Assembly (NCBI GenBank): GCA_002633005.1
Contig: NMRA01000497.1
Span: 84,883 to 148,882, forward strand
Direction: 5' to 3'
DNA from: Phoronis australis
Taxonomy: Eukaryota; Phoronida; Phoronidae
Length of the DNA stretch: 64,000 bases
Below are positions 1-12,600 of this stretch, one piece after another. The notes below the pieces were generated by a model. The model saw only the letters and a program-made list of their open reading frames with translations. It had not been told where the DNA came from and did no database searches. Numbering within the stretch: position 1 is the first letter of the stretch; the number at the start of each line of letters is the position of its first letter. A program made the translations under genes and the position numbers.

Positions 1-984
1 TATAATTGTAAAAATGACCACTATGTGGTGCAGAATATGTTGAACTCTTTCGAAGATGGAAAGACCTCATAATCTCCTTAAAAGAAACACATTTAACAAA
101 TTTCATGAAACTGTCAAGGAACTCTGAAGATACAGAGATAAATGCAAAAATCGCCACTAGGAGACAGTCCTCATACCTACACAGTCCTCATACCTACACA
201 GTCCTCATACCTACACAGTCCTCATACCTACACAGTCCTCATACCTACACAGTCCTCATACCTACAGGAAAGTTACCGTCATCTGTTGTCACATTAAGAG
301 AAAAACACAATTGCAAAATTTAACAAAATTCCGCCAGCTGATGCAAAAAACACAAATAATTGCCACTAGAGTGCGTCATTAGTAAATAACCCAACCAAAA
401 ATCAATGTCTGACGTGGTCTTCTTGGCAGAAACACATCTGCCAATTTTCATAATTAATCCTTGCACTGGCTATTCATGTGGTGCAGAATCTGTCGAGTCT
501 AATTGAAAAGGAGAGCGCGTCATTGTCTTTTTAATAGAAAACAGTTTGTCAAATTTCATAAAAATCCATCAAGGAAGTCCAAAAATGAAATTGGCAAATG
601 TAAAAAGACTAAAATTACCATCACCTGTCATCAGTTTCCTGGAGGAAACACATCAGTCATAACTCATTAGGTTCCTGCAAGGGGTTTCAGAGATACAGCA
701 GTGGATGCCAGACGCTTAGGCAGAGATGATAACATGTACTCATGTATGCATAATGTATACGTGGGTGCATAATTAATCTGAATTTTTTGCAAGTCATACA
801 TCAAAATGAATAATGATCTTTGATCTGGGTACTAAAAAAATCCTGCATTCTCCAACAATCATCATAGAACACAGTTGTTCGACGACCCCGAATAATGTGT
901 GTGTGAGATTACTGTTATTTATGAAAAGAAACCTTACAAAATAACGGTCTCATGCATTCATTACACAAGACCATCCCACTATAC
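1..984. other. left flank, no exon supported
   Basis: This stretch lies 3' of the last leucine-rich-repeat exon I can support for the minus-strand F-box gene. That exon ends in a good donor (GTATAG on the minus strand), so the gene continues, but I found no convincing further LRR exon here. A weak minus-strand acceptor near 700 would add only a few residues before a stop and I do not call it. The clear feature is a perfect 17-bp tandem repeat at 164-265. Confidence 0.5.
164..265. repeat. 17-bp tandem repeat, 6 perfect copies
   Basis: The unit ACAGTCCTCATACCTAC is repeated six times without a mismatch (starts at 164, 181, 198, 215, 232 and 249). Perfect identity suggests recent expansion, so length may vary between individuals. 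Confidence 0.95.
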
Positions 985-3900
985 CTGATGCAGGGCAGGT
1001 GGATGGCCACATCTTTCAATGACGAATCTGTTACATGAATGCAGTTTGCTAAAATCAGGGACTCGAGTTTTCTACAGTGGCGGGCTATTTTCCTCACACA
1101 GTTATCTTTCACCTAAAATAAAATAAAATAAAATATAATAAAAAACAAAATTAAGCAATTAATAACTGCCATACTAGCAAATTGCTCAAGATGCTTTCCA
1201 TCACTGGCTGACGTCTCAAAGGTGTAATTAAACAGCTGCTATTTTCATTCGGGAAAATGATCATTTTTGCATAAACACCCATGTCTGACTTGGAAAGGAC
1301 TTTGTTTTCGAAACCTTACATGAATCTTATGCTGCAGGCCTACACCCATTTACGTTTTTAGTTACTTAGATTAAATGCCCTAGTCACTGACCTCAAAAGA
1401 ATGCAACGTCTTATTTGGCACAGTATTAAACAGTTGATATTCTGTTTTGACAGAATTAAGATTTATATTATCCATTAATAAAACAGACAGACACGCTTGA
1501 CTATGTCCAAATGATAATAAACCAATCTCAAAGAGAAAGAGGTACTTCCACAAAGAGTAGAAATTTTGCTGAAAACTTGGGAACAATAGTTCAGGAAAAG
1601 AACCTACAATCACATTTAAAAGACAGTGTCAAGTGCTTTGTTAGTAAGTATCAACATACTGGCATTTAATTAAAATTGCTATCAAACTATTTTGTATTCA
1701 TTCTTTTCTTAGTATCAAGAAAAAATATTAAAATTCCATACACAAACTACCTTGTGGCCCCTTGCATTAAAGTTGTGTTTGCGTGCCCCTATGCTAATGC
1801 ATTAGCAGGAACTAAAAGACAATGCTATTTGAACATCATCTACGCTAACAAAATGCAATTGTATTCAATGACAACTAATTGAAAACAAAAAAATCTGCAA
1901 ATAGGTGACCTTTGCACTATTGACGTACCTTGGGCACTCACAGAATCCGCATCATGCACCACGTCACGATACTTACTGAACACGATCGAGTGAATTATTG
2001 CGGATAATTTTTGACACCAAACTTCCAAGAAAAAACATTTGGCAATTTTCAACCTGCTTACATCACTATATGTTGTGTTTCTAATTTGACCAAGCAATCA
2101 CAGAGATGATAAGGAATTAGCGAGCAAGTTCCACTTAAAACCTGTATTGCCATTGTCTAGGAAAATACATAGTGAAAATGTTGTACCTAGATGCAGGGAC
2201 AATAAACAAGGTTTTCACTTTGATTCAAACTGAACAAAATAACATGGGAGTGTCAGGACAATGTCTTACCTGCTTACACCCTCGTAGATCCAAGTATTCC
2301 AAGAATGACAAGTTTTTGGAAAATTCAAAAATGCTAGCGTCCGTGAGCTGAAACACGCAACGTACAGGTGCTGTGAGACACTATGAAGTAAAACAACAAT
2401 TTGAGAAAATATGGACAATCACTAGTCCAGACAGAAAGGCAGTGTGGCCTGGTGGGTTGAGTGCACCCATCCTGTTCTAAAAGTGGTGGGTTCAAATCCC
2501 ACTCAATCCACTGATGGACTCTTGAGTTAGGTCTCTAGCTTCTCAACTGGGTCTTAATTTGTAAATATTACATGTTATATGTAAATATTAAATGTTATAT
2601 GTAATTATGTAAATATTACATGTTATATGTAATTGTTGTAAATATTACATGTTATAATTATTGTAAATATTACATGTTATATGTAATTATGTAAACATTA
2701 CAAGTTATATGTAATTATGTAAACAACAATGTACACATGACTGCAAACGTATGTCTGAAAAAACTAACAATGCAACATATTGTTCAATTTTCAACTGTCC
2801 AATTCTGATGTTTCTGGGAAATAACGAATGCAGATCTGCATTTTTTATATCAGTGGCAGTGCTTGACAAACAACCAGCAAGTTCCTTGGGTCAGCTAGGT
2901 CAAATACTGGCTAACAAACAAATCGAAGGCCAGTTCTGGTTGACCTAGGGGTGGGGGGTGTATAGCAGTGGCAGAGTATGCAAAAAGTGAATGATACTTG
3001 GCATATGCTTGTCATAGACTATTTGACCATACCTTGTAACACTGGCCCAGAGATAATGAGCGAAGATACGAACAGCGAGAGGACAGGGCTTGGATACCTC
3101 GTGGTGTTATATTAAAACAACCAAACAAGCCAAGATGGATCAAGCTGAAACAAAACACAGGCCAAGAATTGAAAAAAAAAACAGTAAAAAGAGAATTTCG
3201 GCATAGTATTACCTTTGGAGCAACAAGACAATATGATTCACTCTCATAATATTTATTTTCAATGGCAGCCAGGCCTGCGCATGTCTTCCAGTAAGGTAAA
3301 ATGGTAAAACCTCACAAATTTAAGAAACAAATGTGTGATTGACAAGTGATAAAAGTATTTCCACACTGTAGCACCAACCACCGGACACCATTTTGAAATT
3401 GTCTGGGCATTGGCAACAAAAGTCTTTGAAAAATGACAATTATATTTGTCTGGAATTGGTGAGATTTTTCAGTGCGTGATATGTTGAAACAATACCTAGA
3501 CATGATTTAAACCAGACATGGTATAGAATAATAATAATAATAATATTGCAGAGTGAAGCTAAGCTGCTGCCAGTGTTTAAGACGTCAAAAATAATTTCAC
3601 AACCATTGCATCTTCAGCAGCAGGTAGCTGGAGAAGGCGTGCCTGCTATCCTATCCACCAGACGTAACATATATTCACGTCTGCTGTAGTGTATCCAGAA
3701 AATGACACTGTCAAGCTAATGTCCACCTGCCAGTCGCAGAGTACACACCTCCGTCCATGAGCATCAGCAATGACAGCTATGGTACTGTCTGTGACTCCTT
3801 GGCAACCATTCAGAGTTAATGACTCCAGTCTGAAAATATTACCAAGATATTGTCTCATAAAGACCTTTCATTTGAGATGTGCATGCATTCCTGAATAGTT

Positions 3901-6900
3901 ACAGCCACAAAGCACTCGTCTCAGCCATTTTTCACTAAAAATAAAACATTTAATTGCTTTCCACCTCTTTCTGGCCAAGATTAGATAATTGTGATTTCTG
4001 GTCTCGCCAAGTACAGGTAATACATAACAACAACTACCTAGGACTTATCACGCCCATACGGTAACAAGCGAATGCAGGGGTTGCGGAACAGGTCACTGAA
4101 TATGCTCTTTGGCGACCAAACTGTGGGAAAAGAACTCCGTACTAGGCTCTAGAGGTCAGATATGAGTAAATTAATGCACGCTGGTGTTGGCTTAATGCTC
4201 AGGACTGTATTCAAATACTTTAGCTTGGTGATGTGTGAAACATAACACAGTGCCAAAAGCAATATGACATTCATAGGTCAGTGAATTGGCGAGTACCTTC
4301 CTCTGTAAACTACTGCTATATGATCCCTGGTGTTTTGTGACTTAAAGTTTCCTTATGACACCGTTCAGTCACATCAAATTTGGTGGAATGGTACCCAGCC
4401 AACTCACCTGTTGGTAGATTCACAGACAGCGGCGACACCTGCATCACTGATGGCTGACCAACTGACGTCCAGATCAGTAATGTTCTTACAATGCATCGAG
4501 GCGTGTAGGAGTATAGAATCACCGGTCAGCTGACCCTGACAGCACCCACTCACATTAAGGGACTGTAAATTAAAGAATGTGATCATGTGAGGCTGGTTAA
4601 AGTGTGGTAATCACTTAATGTGGTCTTGGATTTTGAGAACCAGTTTGATGCCCATTATTCAGTGCAAAGAACTGGTTCTCAAAATCTGGGACAACTGAAA
4701 GTGACTATTAACTATTAATTAAATCACACAAGATCTCACGTGTCTGCTATTGAGCACTAAATATTGCAGGCTTGGAGGAAATGCAAGCTCCCAAGTTTGT
4801 AACAATATGACGAATCACCTACTTGTAGAAAGTGTGTGGATGAACGCAGGATATTCCAACAAAACATGGAAAGTTAGATGCTATGCTCATCAGGTTAACA
4901 TTCTTTAACTTTAAAGACAACACTAGTCTGTGGTACATTAAACTCAGACAAGTTAACACTCCAAATGGCCGAGTAGACTCTGTGCATTTTTTATGCAGCT
5001 ACTGTGACTGAAGCCAATTTCACTTATTCCAGTTTGAACCTTGAATTGTGCTAACTTGACCTTGTCACTGGGTGTGGCTTTAAACACAACAACAACCATG
5101 GAACACCGCATTGTCACTTTGAACAAAACTCATGAACTTTGAACTCTGAACAATTAAATGCCATTACCTTACTTGCCAAACGCAGGAAAAAATCTATTGA
5201 AACAGAATCGCATTGAAAGATTTTGAGCTCAACTAACGTATTTACATGGGTGACAACAGCCATTTAAAGCCTAAAATAAGTCAAGAGAACACATCAGATT
5301 GTGTGCTATTTAACCATTGCCTGACCACATTCCATCCATTACATGATGTGTACCTATCATATCAAGTCTAATATTTAGTGAGCAACCATTGCTTGCTAAA
5401 CAAATCCTAAATGCTGTGTATTTGGTGGAGACTAAATTGTTTTATTGTTCTGTGATGTTATGATTATCTATACTACTACAGCAGTCTGACATCCATCTTT
5501 CCACTGTTAACGATGTTTTATTGTTGTGTAGTGACGTGCAAGCACAGTACCACTTGAAATCCTTCTTTACTTGATTTGTCCAACTCAATTCAAAAGTGCA
5601 TTAGCAGCCTAAGTTTATGTAAAGTACATCAATCGTACAATGCGACAACAAAACAAGAAGTGAATTTGGCATGTAAGTATGGTTACTTGAGTAAATATTG
5701 GTTGCACAGGGCCAAGGCCATTTTCCTCAAGTTAAGAACCCAAAACCTGGGGTTAAAATCTCATATGCAAGGTGGTTATATATTATTGAGACTATTTTGA
5801 GATACTGTGTTTGCAGTTCAGCATAGAGTTCTAAACTACCATAACAATGAATTTAAGGAAAAATTTGTGAGAATACAATACCGTCAGTCGGTCAGAACAT
5901 TGCACAAACAGCTCTCGTAATCCTTTATTGGTCACACATTCTCCATTGTATTGCTCTCCCCGACATTTTATCAAACTTAGTTTCACAGGTCGACGTTGGC
6001 CAATCTCAGCAAGCCATTCATCACATAAACCCTTCTTGACTAGAGTAATTTTGCACCCTGTAAGTCAATAAGTAGGAGAAGTCTGACATAAGTTACACAC
6101 TTGTACAATATATAAATAAATATTGTACCAAAGCATAAAAAATTAATACAAAACCATGGTATTTTTCATATGTGACACGGAAACCTGTGTTAAAACAATA
6201 AAAACGCCTCAACTTTAATCAAGACTTAGTGAAATCCATCACCTGAAAGTTTACTTAAGATGCCACGCCAACCTTTAAGTGAAGATGACTAAAGTTTGAT
6301 GGTCACAGACTTACAACTTTAGTTACAAACTCCAGACATTTATAAAAAAATAGATGCAGAGCCATGTTTTGAAGAGCATAAGCAGTGTAAACACATGCTG
6401 AAAAAAAGTGGCTTACAGTTACTGGTATCCAGAGCCACGCGGTGAAACTGGTTGCAGACACGGGCGCACTGCACGACGTCGTGTAGGGACAGAAAGTGAA
6501 ATATGTGCAACAGGAGTTCATCAGGTAAACACTGCCATATTGACACTTCACCAGCCAACACACGGGGACTCTGCAATGGAAAATGGTTAATTGCAAATGA
6601 ATAACTTCTTCCGTTCTATTCTTTACACTTCATACTCAAAGTCGAGTAATCTGAAGTGGTTCTCTTTCATTCGCTTGCATACATTTATTCACTCACTAGT
6701 AGGAGTGAGCTCAGAGGCATAAGAGACACTTTTCTCCAATTCTTGATTGTCTGCCAGTAAAGCCAGGATTCGAACAAATATCTCCCATACGAGACCCCAG
6801 AGCACAAACCACTGAGCCACGCTGTCTCCGTACTATAGTGAAACCTCTTATATTTTGCAATGCTACCTTCAGTATGGACACTCAAAACTAGTGAAGGTGA

Positions 6901-9900
6901 AAAATTCACCATTTTTAAGTTAAGCAAACAACATTGTTTATCACATAAAGAAAAAACTTAAAGGAAATTTTGCTGCTGTTTGCCATCGATGTTGAATTCT
7001 TAATCTTGAATTCTATCATCATGGTACATTATGAAAATCCAGTTTTATGCGAGTTAAAAGCTCAATTTCAATTTCTATTTTAGGAAGATTAAATGCAGCT
7101 TTATGTAACAATTTGTTAAACCAATAATTCATATTCTAACACTGAATAATTCTCACTTGCTACAAATTTAGTATATGACCTTGATTTCTAAGAAAACAAA
7201 TATCCAAATTAATGCCTGAATGTCACATAAGTTTTACTGTCAGTACCACACAGCGGTGTAGTTGTTTGTATTGAAAACACTAAAGATGCATCACAGATGA
7301 TGCCAGAAAATCACTTAGTTTACAATAAACTATCAACATGTTAGGACACAATATGGTGGTAATTTTGTTTTAAATTTGTTTTTCAAAATATTACATGAAA
7401 ATTAAATTTTAAATCAATGCTGAATTTTCAAGCTCTGTAATATGCCTACAATCAAACCATATTTTGAAAAAATGTGAACATTCGTAACAACGAAAGTAAA
7501 AAGGACAGTTTTGGCAATTATTTTGACTGAAATTGATGAGACATAATCATACATGGATTCTGTAAATGCAGTCTTCGGGCACCTCCTCAAAAAGAAAATC
7601 AATTGTAATAAGCCAGAAATAGCGTGTCCACATTTCCGTTGAGAATCATTTTTTCAACTGAATAATGGGCATTAAACAGGTTCTTAAAATGTGACTATTG
7701 CCAATCAAATGTAATAAAGTCAAATGGAATAAAATGCTAACAAATAAGATGTAATAAATCACAGAAACTGAAGAAGTAGCCATCAGAGTGTAATCGAAAA
7801 TGTTAAGAAGTACAGTGATTGCCCACTTATTTAGCACGCAATACGTCTGACAAGCGGAATTCTAATTTGTCAAATTTCTTCACAAAAAAAATAAAGATTA
7901 AGAAAATTTTGATCTATTACTGGTACTAACATGATTTGTACCCTGAAGGTGTCACAAAACAAGTTTTCGGTAAAGTTTCCATTATTTTCCTGAGAAAAAC
8001 CAAAAAATGATAATTTCGGCAATACTTTTTGTGCAAAATAAGAGGAAATTTACCGCATTATATACACAAAAACAGTTAGACAGCCATAGGAAATGATGGA
8101 AGCACAAAATTCTAACCTGTTGATGTAAAAGTTTAATGTAAATATATAATGCCTACCATTTCATTGTACTTTCTATAAGTGTCGAGAGCTCTACTGGTCA
8201 ATGCACGGGACGTGAACTTTGAAGGTCCTCCACGTAGTTGATCAGGCTGGTCACCAGGGGGATCTGTCAACGATGGCACTTTACTTTGACTTGACCTATA
8301 ATAACCAAACTTTACAGTTATTCCTTTTTCAATACTTTTCTTTTCCTATAAGCTCATACTAAGCATGCATGGATTACAAATACCAAAAAGTGGGGGTGTA
8401 AAGCCAATCAAAACATGTTAGAAAAAACAGAAATATTATCATGAGATAAAATAAATCCAAAAAATGTAAAATCTTAGTTGGGTCCAAGAACTTTGTAGTT
8501 CACAGCAACAACGCCAAATCCTGAACAATACCTTGTCAATTTCAATTAATAACCAAAAGTCATACCATGAATGAATATAAAACAGCCATTTGATGCTGTC
8601 TTAACTTTGAAGCATTCTAATTTCATACAGTACAATACATTCATGCCTTTGTCATGCCACTGCCATTTTTCAAAATGTCTTAAAAGACTTGAAAGTCATG
8701 CCAACTCCAGAGGCAAATCTAAGATATCGCAAGACAGAGCCTGATCATGATTTTAAGGGGACAGTATTCGGTTAAATGCTAAAACAGCATGCTGACCGTA
8801 CTGCTTTTGGTTGGGTCCTGAAGAGGGCGCAAGACTCCCGCTGCTCCTAAATACACCATATGAACTCCACCCCCATTACAAGTGACAGATTCTAACACCT
8901 AGCGACTTCAATACTGCCCAGTGTTCATAGTAATTTTAATTATGCTTACCTTGACTTATTTTTTGGCCGTGCACCAGATCCAGAACTGTTACTTGCTGAG
9001 CTCAACTCTGTTCTGAACGCCCTCTGTGGTGACGAAGCCTGTAGCTCATCTCGTAGCCCAACGGGAGTTTCGCCACCGAACCTCCCACGGTGAGTACTCT
9101 TCTTAACTTTCTTGTTCCTCTGCCCCAACTCGATACTTGACCTCGTATTTAATTCTCTTGAATTGTAAGAAGACCATGCAATACTGGAGCGCTGCCAATG
9201 TCTTTGATAAGGCTCAGCCTCAATAGATTGTTTAACCTTACTTGAAGTGGACGCTCTTTTACCCTTGCTGCTCGGTGTTTTTAGTTTTCTCGAACTTTCA
9301 TTCTTTACAGATCTTTGCTGACTCACAGACGGTTCCTCGACATAACTTACACTTGCCGCAACATCTGCACTTGCATCAGTGAACATTTTCCGTTGTTCAC
9401 TTTGTATTGCTGAACTCGTATTGCTGAGATTTAGGTCTAGACTAGGTACAAGTGGATTTTTCTGTTGGTTATACGTTGAAGTGCCTCTAGACACACCATG
9501 AATAGTCTCCTGAACACTTTCCTCATCACTGCTTACACTATCCATGGCACGGGGCTCATACTGCCCATTAACAAACGAGGAAGAATTTACACCAACATCA
9601 TCCACCTCATGATCACTGGCACTAATATCCAGGGACAAATCCTGTTTTACAAGTCTGTCAGTTTTGTTCGTCAGATCTGATTGCAGCTTTGGCCTAACTA
9701 TACCACCCTTGCCTGAACCATCACTTGTGTCATGTTCAGGATACTTTGTGGTTGAATTATTTAGTAACAGATCACTGTTGGTTCTGCCTTGAGGTGTGAC
9801 ATTTGGAATTTCGGCTTCTAATGGGTTAGCAGAGACAATGGGACGTTGCACTTCAGAAGGGATGCGCCCCGTTCTTGGTTTATCATCAACCATATTTGTG

Positions 9901-11719
9901 ATATTGGCAATGTTATGTTCGGGAGCATTGGTTGTAAAATTAGTCAATAGTGGATCTCTCTGGCTTAAATGTGCTTCACTTCTAGGCTTGACATCAGATT
10001 TAGTGAATGCGATACGCTGGGGTGCATTTTCCAGCAGACCAGCAGACAGGACTGGATGCTGTGCTTTTGGTGGAACGCTATCATTTCTTGGTTTGACAAG
10101 TACTGGGTTGTCACCAAGCATGAAGAGTGGTTTGCTTCTTGGCTTGCTATCTGGAGGGAAGCTGCGTGTATCTGGTTGCGGTGTGCCTTCCAGCAGTTCA
10201 GCAGACGACAAAGGATTCCGTACCTTTGAAGAAGTGCTAACAATTCTGGGATGGACAGATGATAGGTCCTCAGTGTGTGCATAATTTGGTTTCCCTCTGG
10301 ACCTGCTATCAGGAGGGTAGATAATTGTATCAGGCTGTCTTGTGGCTTTCCAAGGATCAGTGGACACAAAAGAATGTTGCACTTTTGGAGCAATATTATC
10401 CTTTCTTGATTTGACAGTTTCACCGAGCTCAAAAACTCTATGGTTGGTATCAGAGGTATTGTCACGTATAATAGATTGTGTTTCATCTTCTAGAAGATCT
10501 GATGACAAGAGGGGGTGCTGTGGTTTAGGGGGGTTGTGATTCTTCTTTGATTTGACGGGGACAGGGTCCACACCGATGAGAACGCATCCACACTCCATGC
10601 ACCACGTGATACGGCTGTTGTTGACGCCATCACATTCTGGGCAGACGACGACGAGCTTGGGTTTGGTTAGCTGCTGCTGCGGCGGGTCGTTTCTCGGCAT
10701 GTGTTCTTTAGCGTCCGCCAGTGGATCATCTAAACTGGTTCTGACTTGTTCCTTGGGCAAGTTCCCAGTGACATCATCTAGATAAAAGACACCAAACATG
10801 GGTTAATCGAACAGTCTCTCAAAGACGGAAATTTTGAGTCATGGAGCTGCAAAATTTTAAATCGAAACAGAAATGAGAAGAGCATCTCCATCATCATTGT
10901 ATATGTTTAATGTTGAAACAGGAAACAACGATTCAACCAAGTTACTATGAATACTTAACAGATGAGTGTTTTGACAAGGTGTTTAGTATGGTGAGTTTCC
11001 CACGTTATTATACTAAGTATTGATAAATGAACCTAAACAACGCTGACTGCAGTAAGAGGCTCATGACTTGTGTCGAGAAAAAACACTGCATACGAAAGTC
11101 ACAATTTTTTAGAAAAATACTTAGCAAACCACTCTAAGGCAGATGTCAAAAAAGAAAATCTTCATGTCCAAGAGATTATTTAGCATGAATCGTAAGGGTG
11201 AATGAACAATGGATAGTGTTCAGACTCTTGATTATTCTAATTTACTACTGGGTCGAGAGTCACAGTAGGTTCAAGCACCATGTGTTTGCACCTTCTGTTG
11301 ACTACATTTAAGTATGGAGCAAGATACAACTGCAAGCCAAAAATGGCCTACTTCAAAGTAAAATCAAATTAAAAGTGATTTAGAACTAATTAAAAGTCAA
11401 TATAAAACCAGAGCTCCTCTCTGAACGCAGAATAAAAGTGTTAAAATGTCGTATTTCATCAAAACCTGATATAGCACGAGACGGGATGTCCCAAGGTAAT
11501 AGTCATATCATTTAAACACCACTAAAGAACTACCAGTATTTGTGGCTATGGATAAAACAATTGAATCATTTCTATTACCTGATTTGTTCAAGTCTGTCAA
11601 AAAATCCAAATCAATTCCCAACATTTTGAGGTGTCTTTTCATGATGTCTCCGCTACTGTCAGGTGACCTGCGCTCTTGGGCTACCCATTCTTCATGGCTA
11701 ACACCAGTCACATTGTTAC
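985..11719 (-). CDS. F-box/LRR protein with N-terminal RanBP2-type zinc finger (3' end missing)
   Basis: Phase-consistent minus-strand exons, 5' to 3': 11579-11719, 8950-10777, 8157-8295, 6417-6570, 5882-6057, 4408-4562, 3749-3829, 3033-3144, 2270-2347, 985-1112. The long second exon starts with a C-x2-C-x10-C-x2-C finger (CPEC...CMEC, with the Asn three residues after the second Cys typical of RanBP2 fingers), followed by a disordered Ser/Pro/Lys region with five degenerate repeats. Exon 6417-6570 is an F-box (core LPDELLLHIFHFLSLHDVV). The last six exons give leucine-rich repeats of the cysteine-containing FBXL type (LNGCQGVTD, LGLFGCFNIT, LANCIHVTD). F-box proteins bind SKP1 in SCF ubiquitin ligases and the LRRs usually bind substrate; substrate adaptor is therefore the inferred role. 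I do not recognise the orthologue. The start is open: either the ATG at 11741 (then no intron precedes GNNVTG) or a 5' exon spliced at 11719. The C-terminus is not in the window. Confidence 0.85.
1789..2140. repeat. dispersed repeat, copy 1
   Basis: This intronic segment aligns by eye with 41772-42150: shared blocks include CTATGCTAATG, ATCTACGCT, TGTATTCA-TGACAACT, GAAAACAAAAAAATCT and CAATTTTCAACC, in the same order and orientation. The two copies are clearly diverged. The family is not recognised. Confidence 0.7.
2441..2725 (+). mobile_element. tRNA-derived SINE with AT-rich repeat tail
   Basis: The head at 2441-2515 has a perfect pol III B box (GGTTCAAATCC, 2489-2499) and, about 40 bp before it, an imperfect A box (TGGCCTGGTGGG). 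It does not fold into a proper tRNA. After about 45 bp of unique sequence the tail is a tandem array of units like TAAATATTACATGTTATATG to about 2725, as SINE tails often are. It sits in an intron of the F-box gene on the opposite strand. Confidence 0.6.
3529..3546. repeat. AAT microsatellite
   Basis: A run of six AAT units in an intron of the F-box gene. Confidence 0.85.
4624..4690. mobile_element. hairpin repeat, copy A
   Basis: The segment carries an inverted repeat: GATTTTGAGAACCAGTT on the left and AACTGGTTCTCAAAATC on the right, around a loop containing CCATTATTCAGTG. The same structure recurs at 13599-13670, 20884-20942 and, on the other strand, 7655-7690. Probably a small non-autonomous DNA element. 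Confidence 0.75.
6417..6570 (-). other. F-box exon
   Basis: Coding exon of the F-box/LRR gene that contains essentially the whole F-box: WQCLPDELLLHIFHFLSLHD, then VVQCARVCNQFHRVALD. The Leu-Pro near the start, the hydrophobic core and the CxRVCxxF segment match the SKP1-binding F-box consensus. Acceptor TTGCAG and donor GTAAGC are both strong. Confidence 0.9.
6760..6830 (-). mobile_element. tRNA-derived SINE head
   Basis: On the minus strand the segment reads as a tRNA-like pol III promoter: A box TGGCTCAGTGG (about 6810-6820) and B box GTTCGAATCCT (6765-6775), about 35 bp apart. The flanking arms do not pair as a tRNA should, so this is a SINE relic rather than a tRNA gene. Confidence 0.65.
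7655..7690 (-). mobile_element. hairpin repeat, copy D (partial)
   Basis: On the minus strand this reads ATTTTAAGAACCTG then AATGCCCATTATTCAGT, matching the left arm and loop of the hairpin repeat at 4624-4690. The right arm is not recognisable. Confidence 0.6.
9797..10559 (-). repeat. five degenerate protein repeats in the F-box gene
   Basis: After the zinc finger, a motif of the form PKxQHPxLSxxLLExxxQ occurs five times, at about residues 92, 139, 192, 245 and 319 counted from the ATG at 10799. Examples are PKPQHPLLSSDLLEDETQ and PKAQHPVLSAGLLENAPQ. Some copies are followed by a PPDS(R/K) basic segment. The spacing of roughly 50 residues suggests old internal duplication. Confidence 0.65.
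10590..10643 (-). other. RanBP2-type zinc finger coding segment
   Basis: Within exon 8950-10777 of the F-box gene, four cysteines are spaced C-x2-C-x10-C-x2-C, with Asn in the expected place and Trp just before the third Cys. RanBP2 fingers bind ubiquitin or single-stranded RNA in other proteins; which applies here cannot be read from the sequence. Confidence 0.7.
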
Positions 11720-11741
11720 CTAATGCAAACATAAGACACAT

Positions 11742-12600
11742 AATTACATCCCTTATCGATCATCACAACCTGAAGTTCACGCGGAGGCAAATCTCGCGTG
11801 TTCGTTAAAAGGTTAGACTGTCATCTAGTCCACTGTGATGACGGGTATAATATCAGCGACTCTGTTTAGAGTGTACTTCTCATACATTAAAAGGACACCA
11901 AACCTGGTTTTGGCCTATTAAAAGATATTGAAAACATCTTTCCCATCCAGTTCTAAAAAACAAAATAATGCTCTGTAACCCTTGACTACTCTCAAAAGTT
12001 GGAACCAAAATTTGAAAACTCCTTACTAAGTATGATAAACGGGCTAGTGTGACCTACGCTTTAGGCGAGATTGACAACAACTGTAAGAAAAGACCACCTG
12101 CCAAGAACCTAAATATCCAGTCTATGACACAGAAAGAATGTATTTTTATCTGAATTTTGCTTGTATCATTCAAGTGGGATGCACCGATGCATTAGCAAGT
12201 GACAGAGTGAGAATTGGTTGAAATCACAAAAAACAGGGTTTAGTATCCCTTGAAATACCGCAAATCTTATTCACTCTACTGGCCAAGGGTTAGAAGTGCT
12301 GTGGAAATAAGGTAACACACTTTGCAATCTCGCCGCTGTGTAACATGCCCACGCTCATCAAACACTAGCTAAACTGCGATTGGCTGCTTTTGACTTCAGC
12401 CAACAATATGTACACGAGAAGGGAACGACTGATGACGTCACTGTCTTACACATTGTGTACGAGAGGTATGATCCGAAAGGGAGCTAAGCTGTGGTGATGA
12501 CTACGGAATACAGTGATAGAGCTAATCTGTGTGAGCTGAAAATGAAAGAATTTGGAAACAAAACCATTAAATTTAACGAAACGCATTTTCATTAACAAAT
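11742..12600. other. intergenic, probable 5' region of the F-box gene
   Basis: Between the first supported exon of the F-box gene and the stop codon of the next minus-strand gene. The F-box promoter and any 5' exon should lie here, but I could not identify either. I see no coding signal. Confidence 0.45.

Noticed and set aside
164-265. CRISPR-like array
   Set aside because: Units are directly adjacent with no spacers and the genome is eukaryotic.
6760-6830. Possible tRNA gene
   Set aside because: A and B boxes are good but acceptor, anticodon and T arms do not pair, so a SINE relic is the better reading.
9796-10486. Open frames of 162 and 173 codons over the zinc-finger/F-box gene exon
   Set aside because: They overlap the 609-codon exon in other frames, lack domains, and are shadows of the repeated coding sequence.
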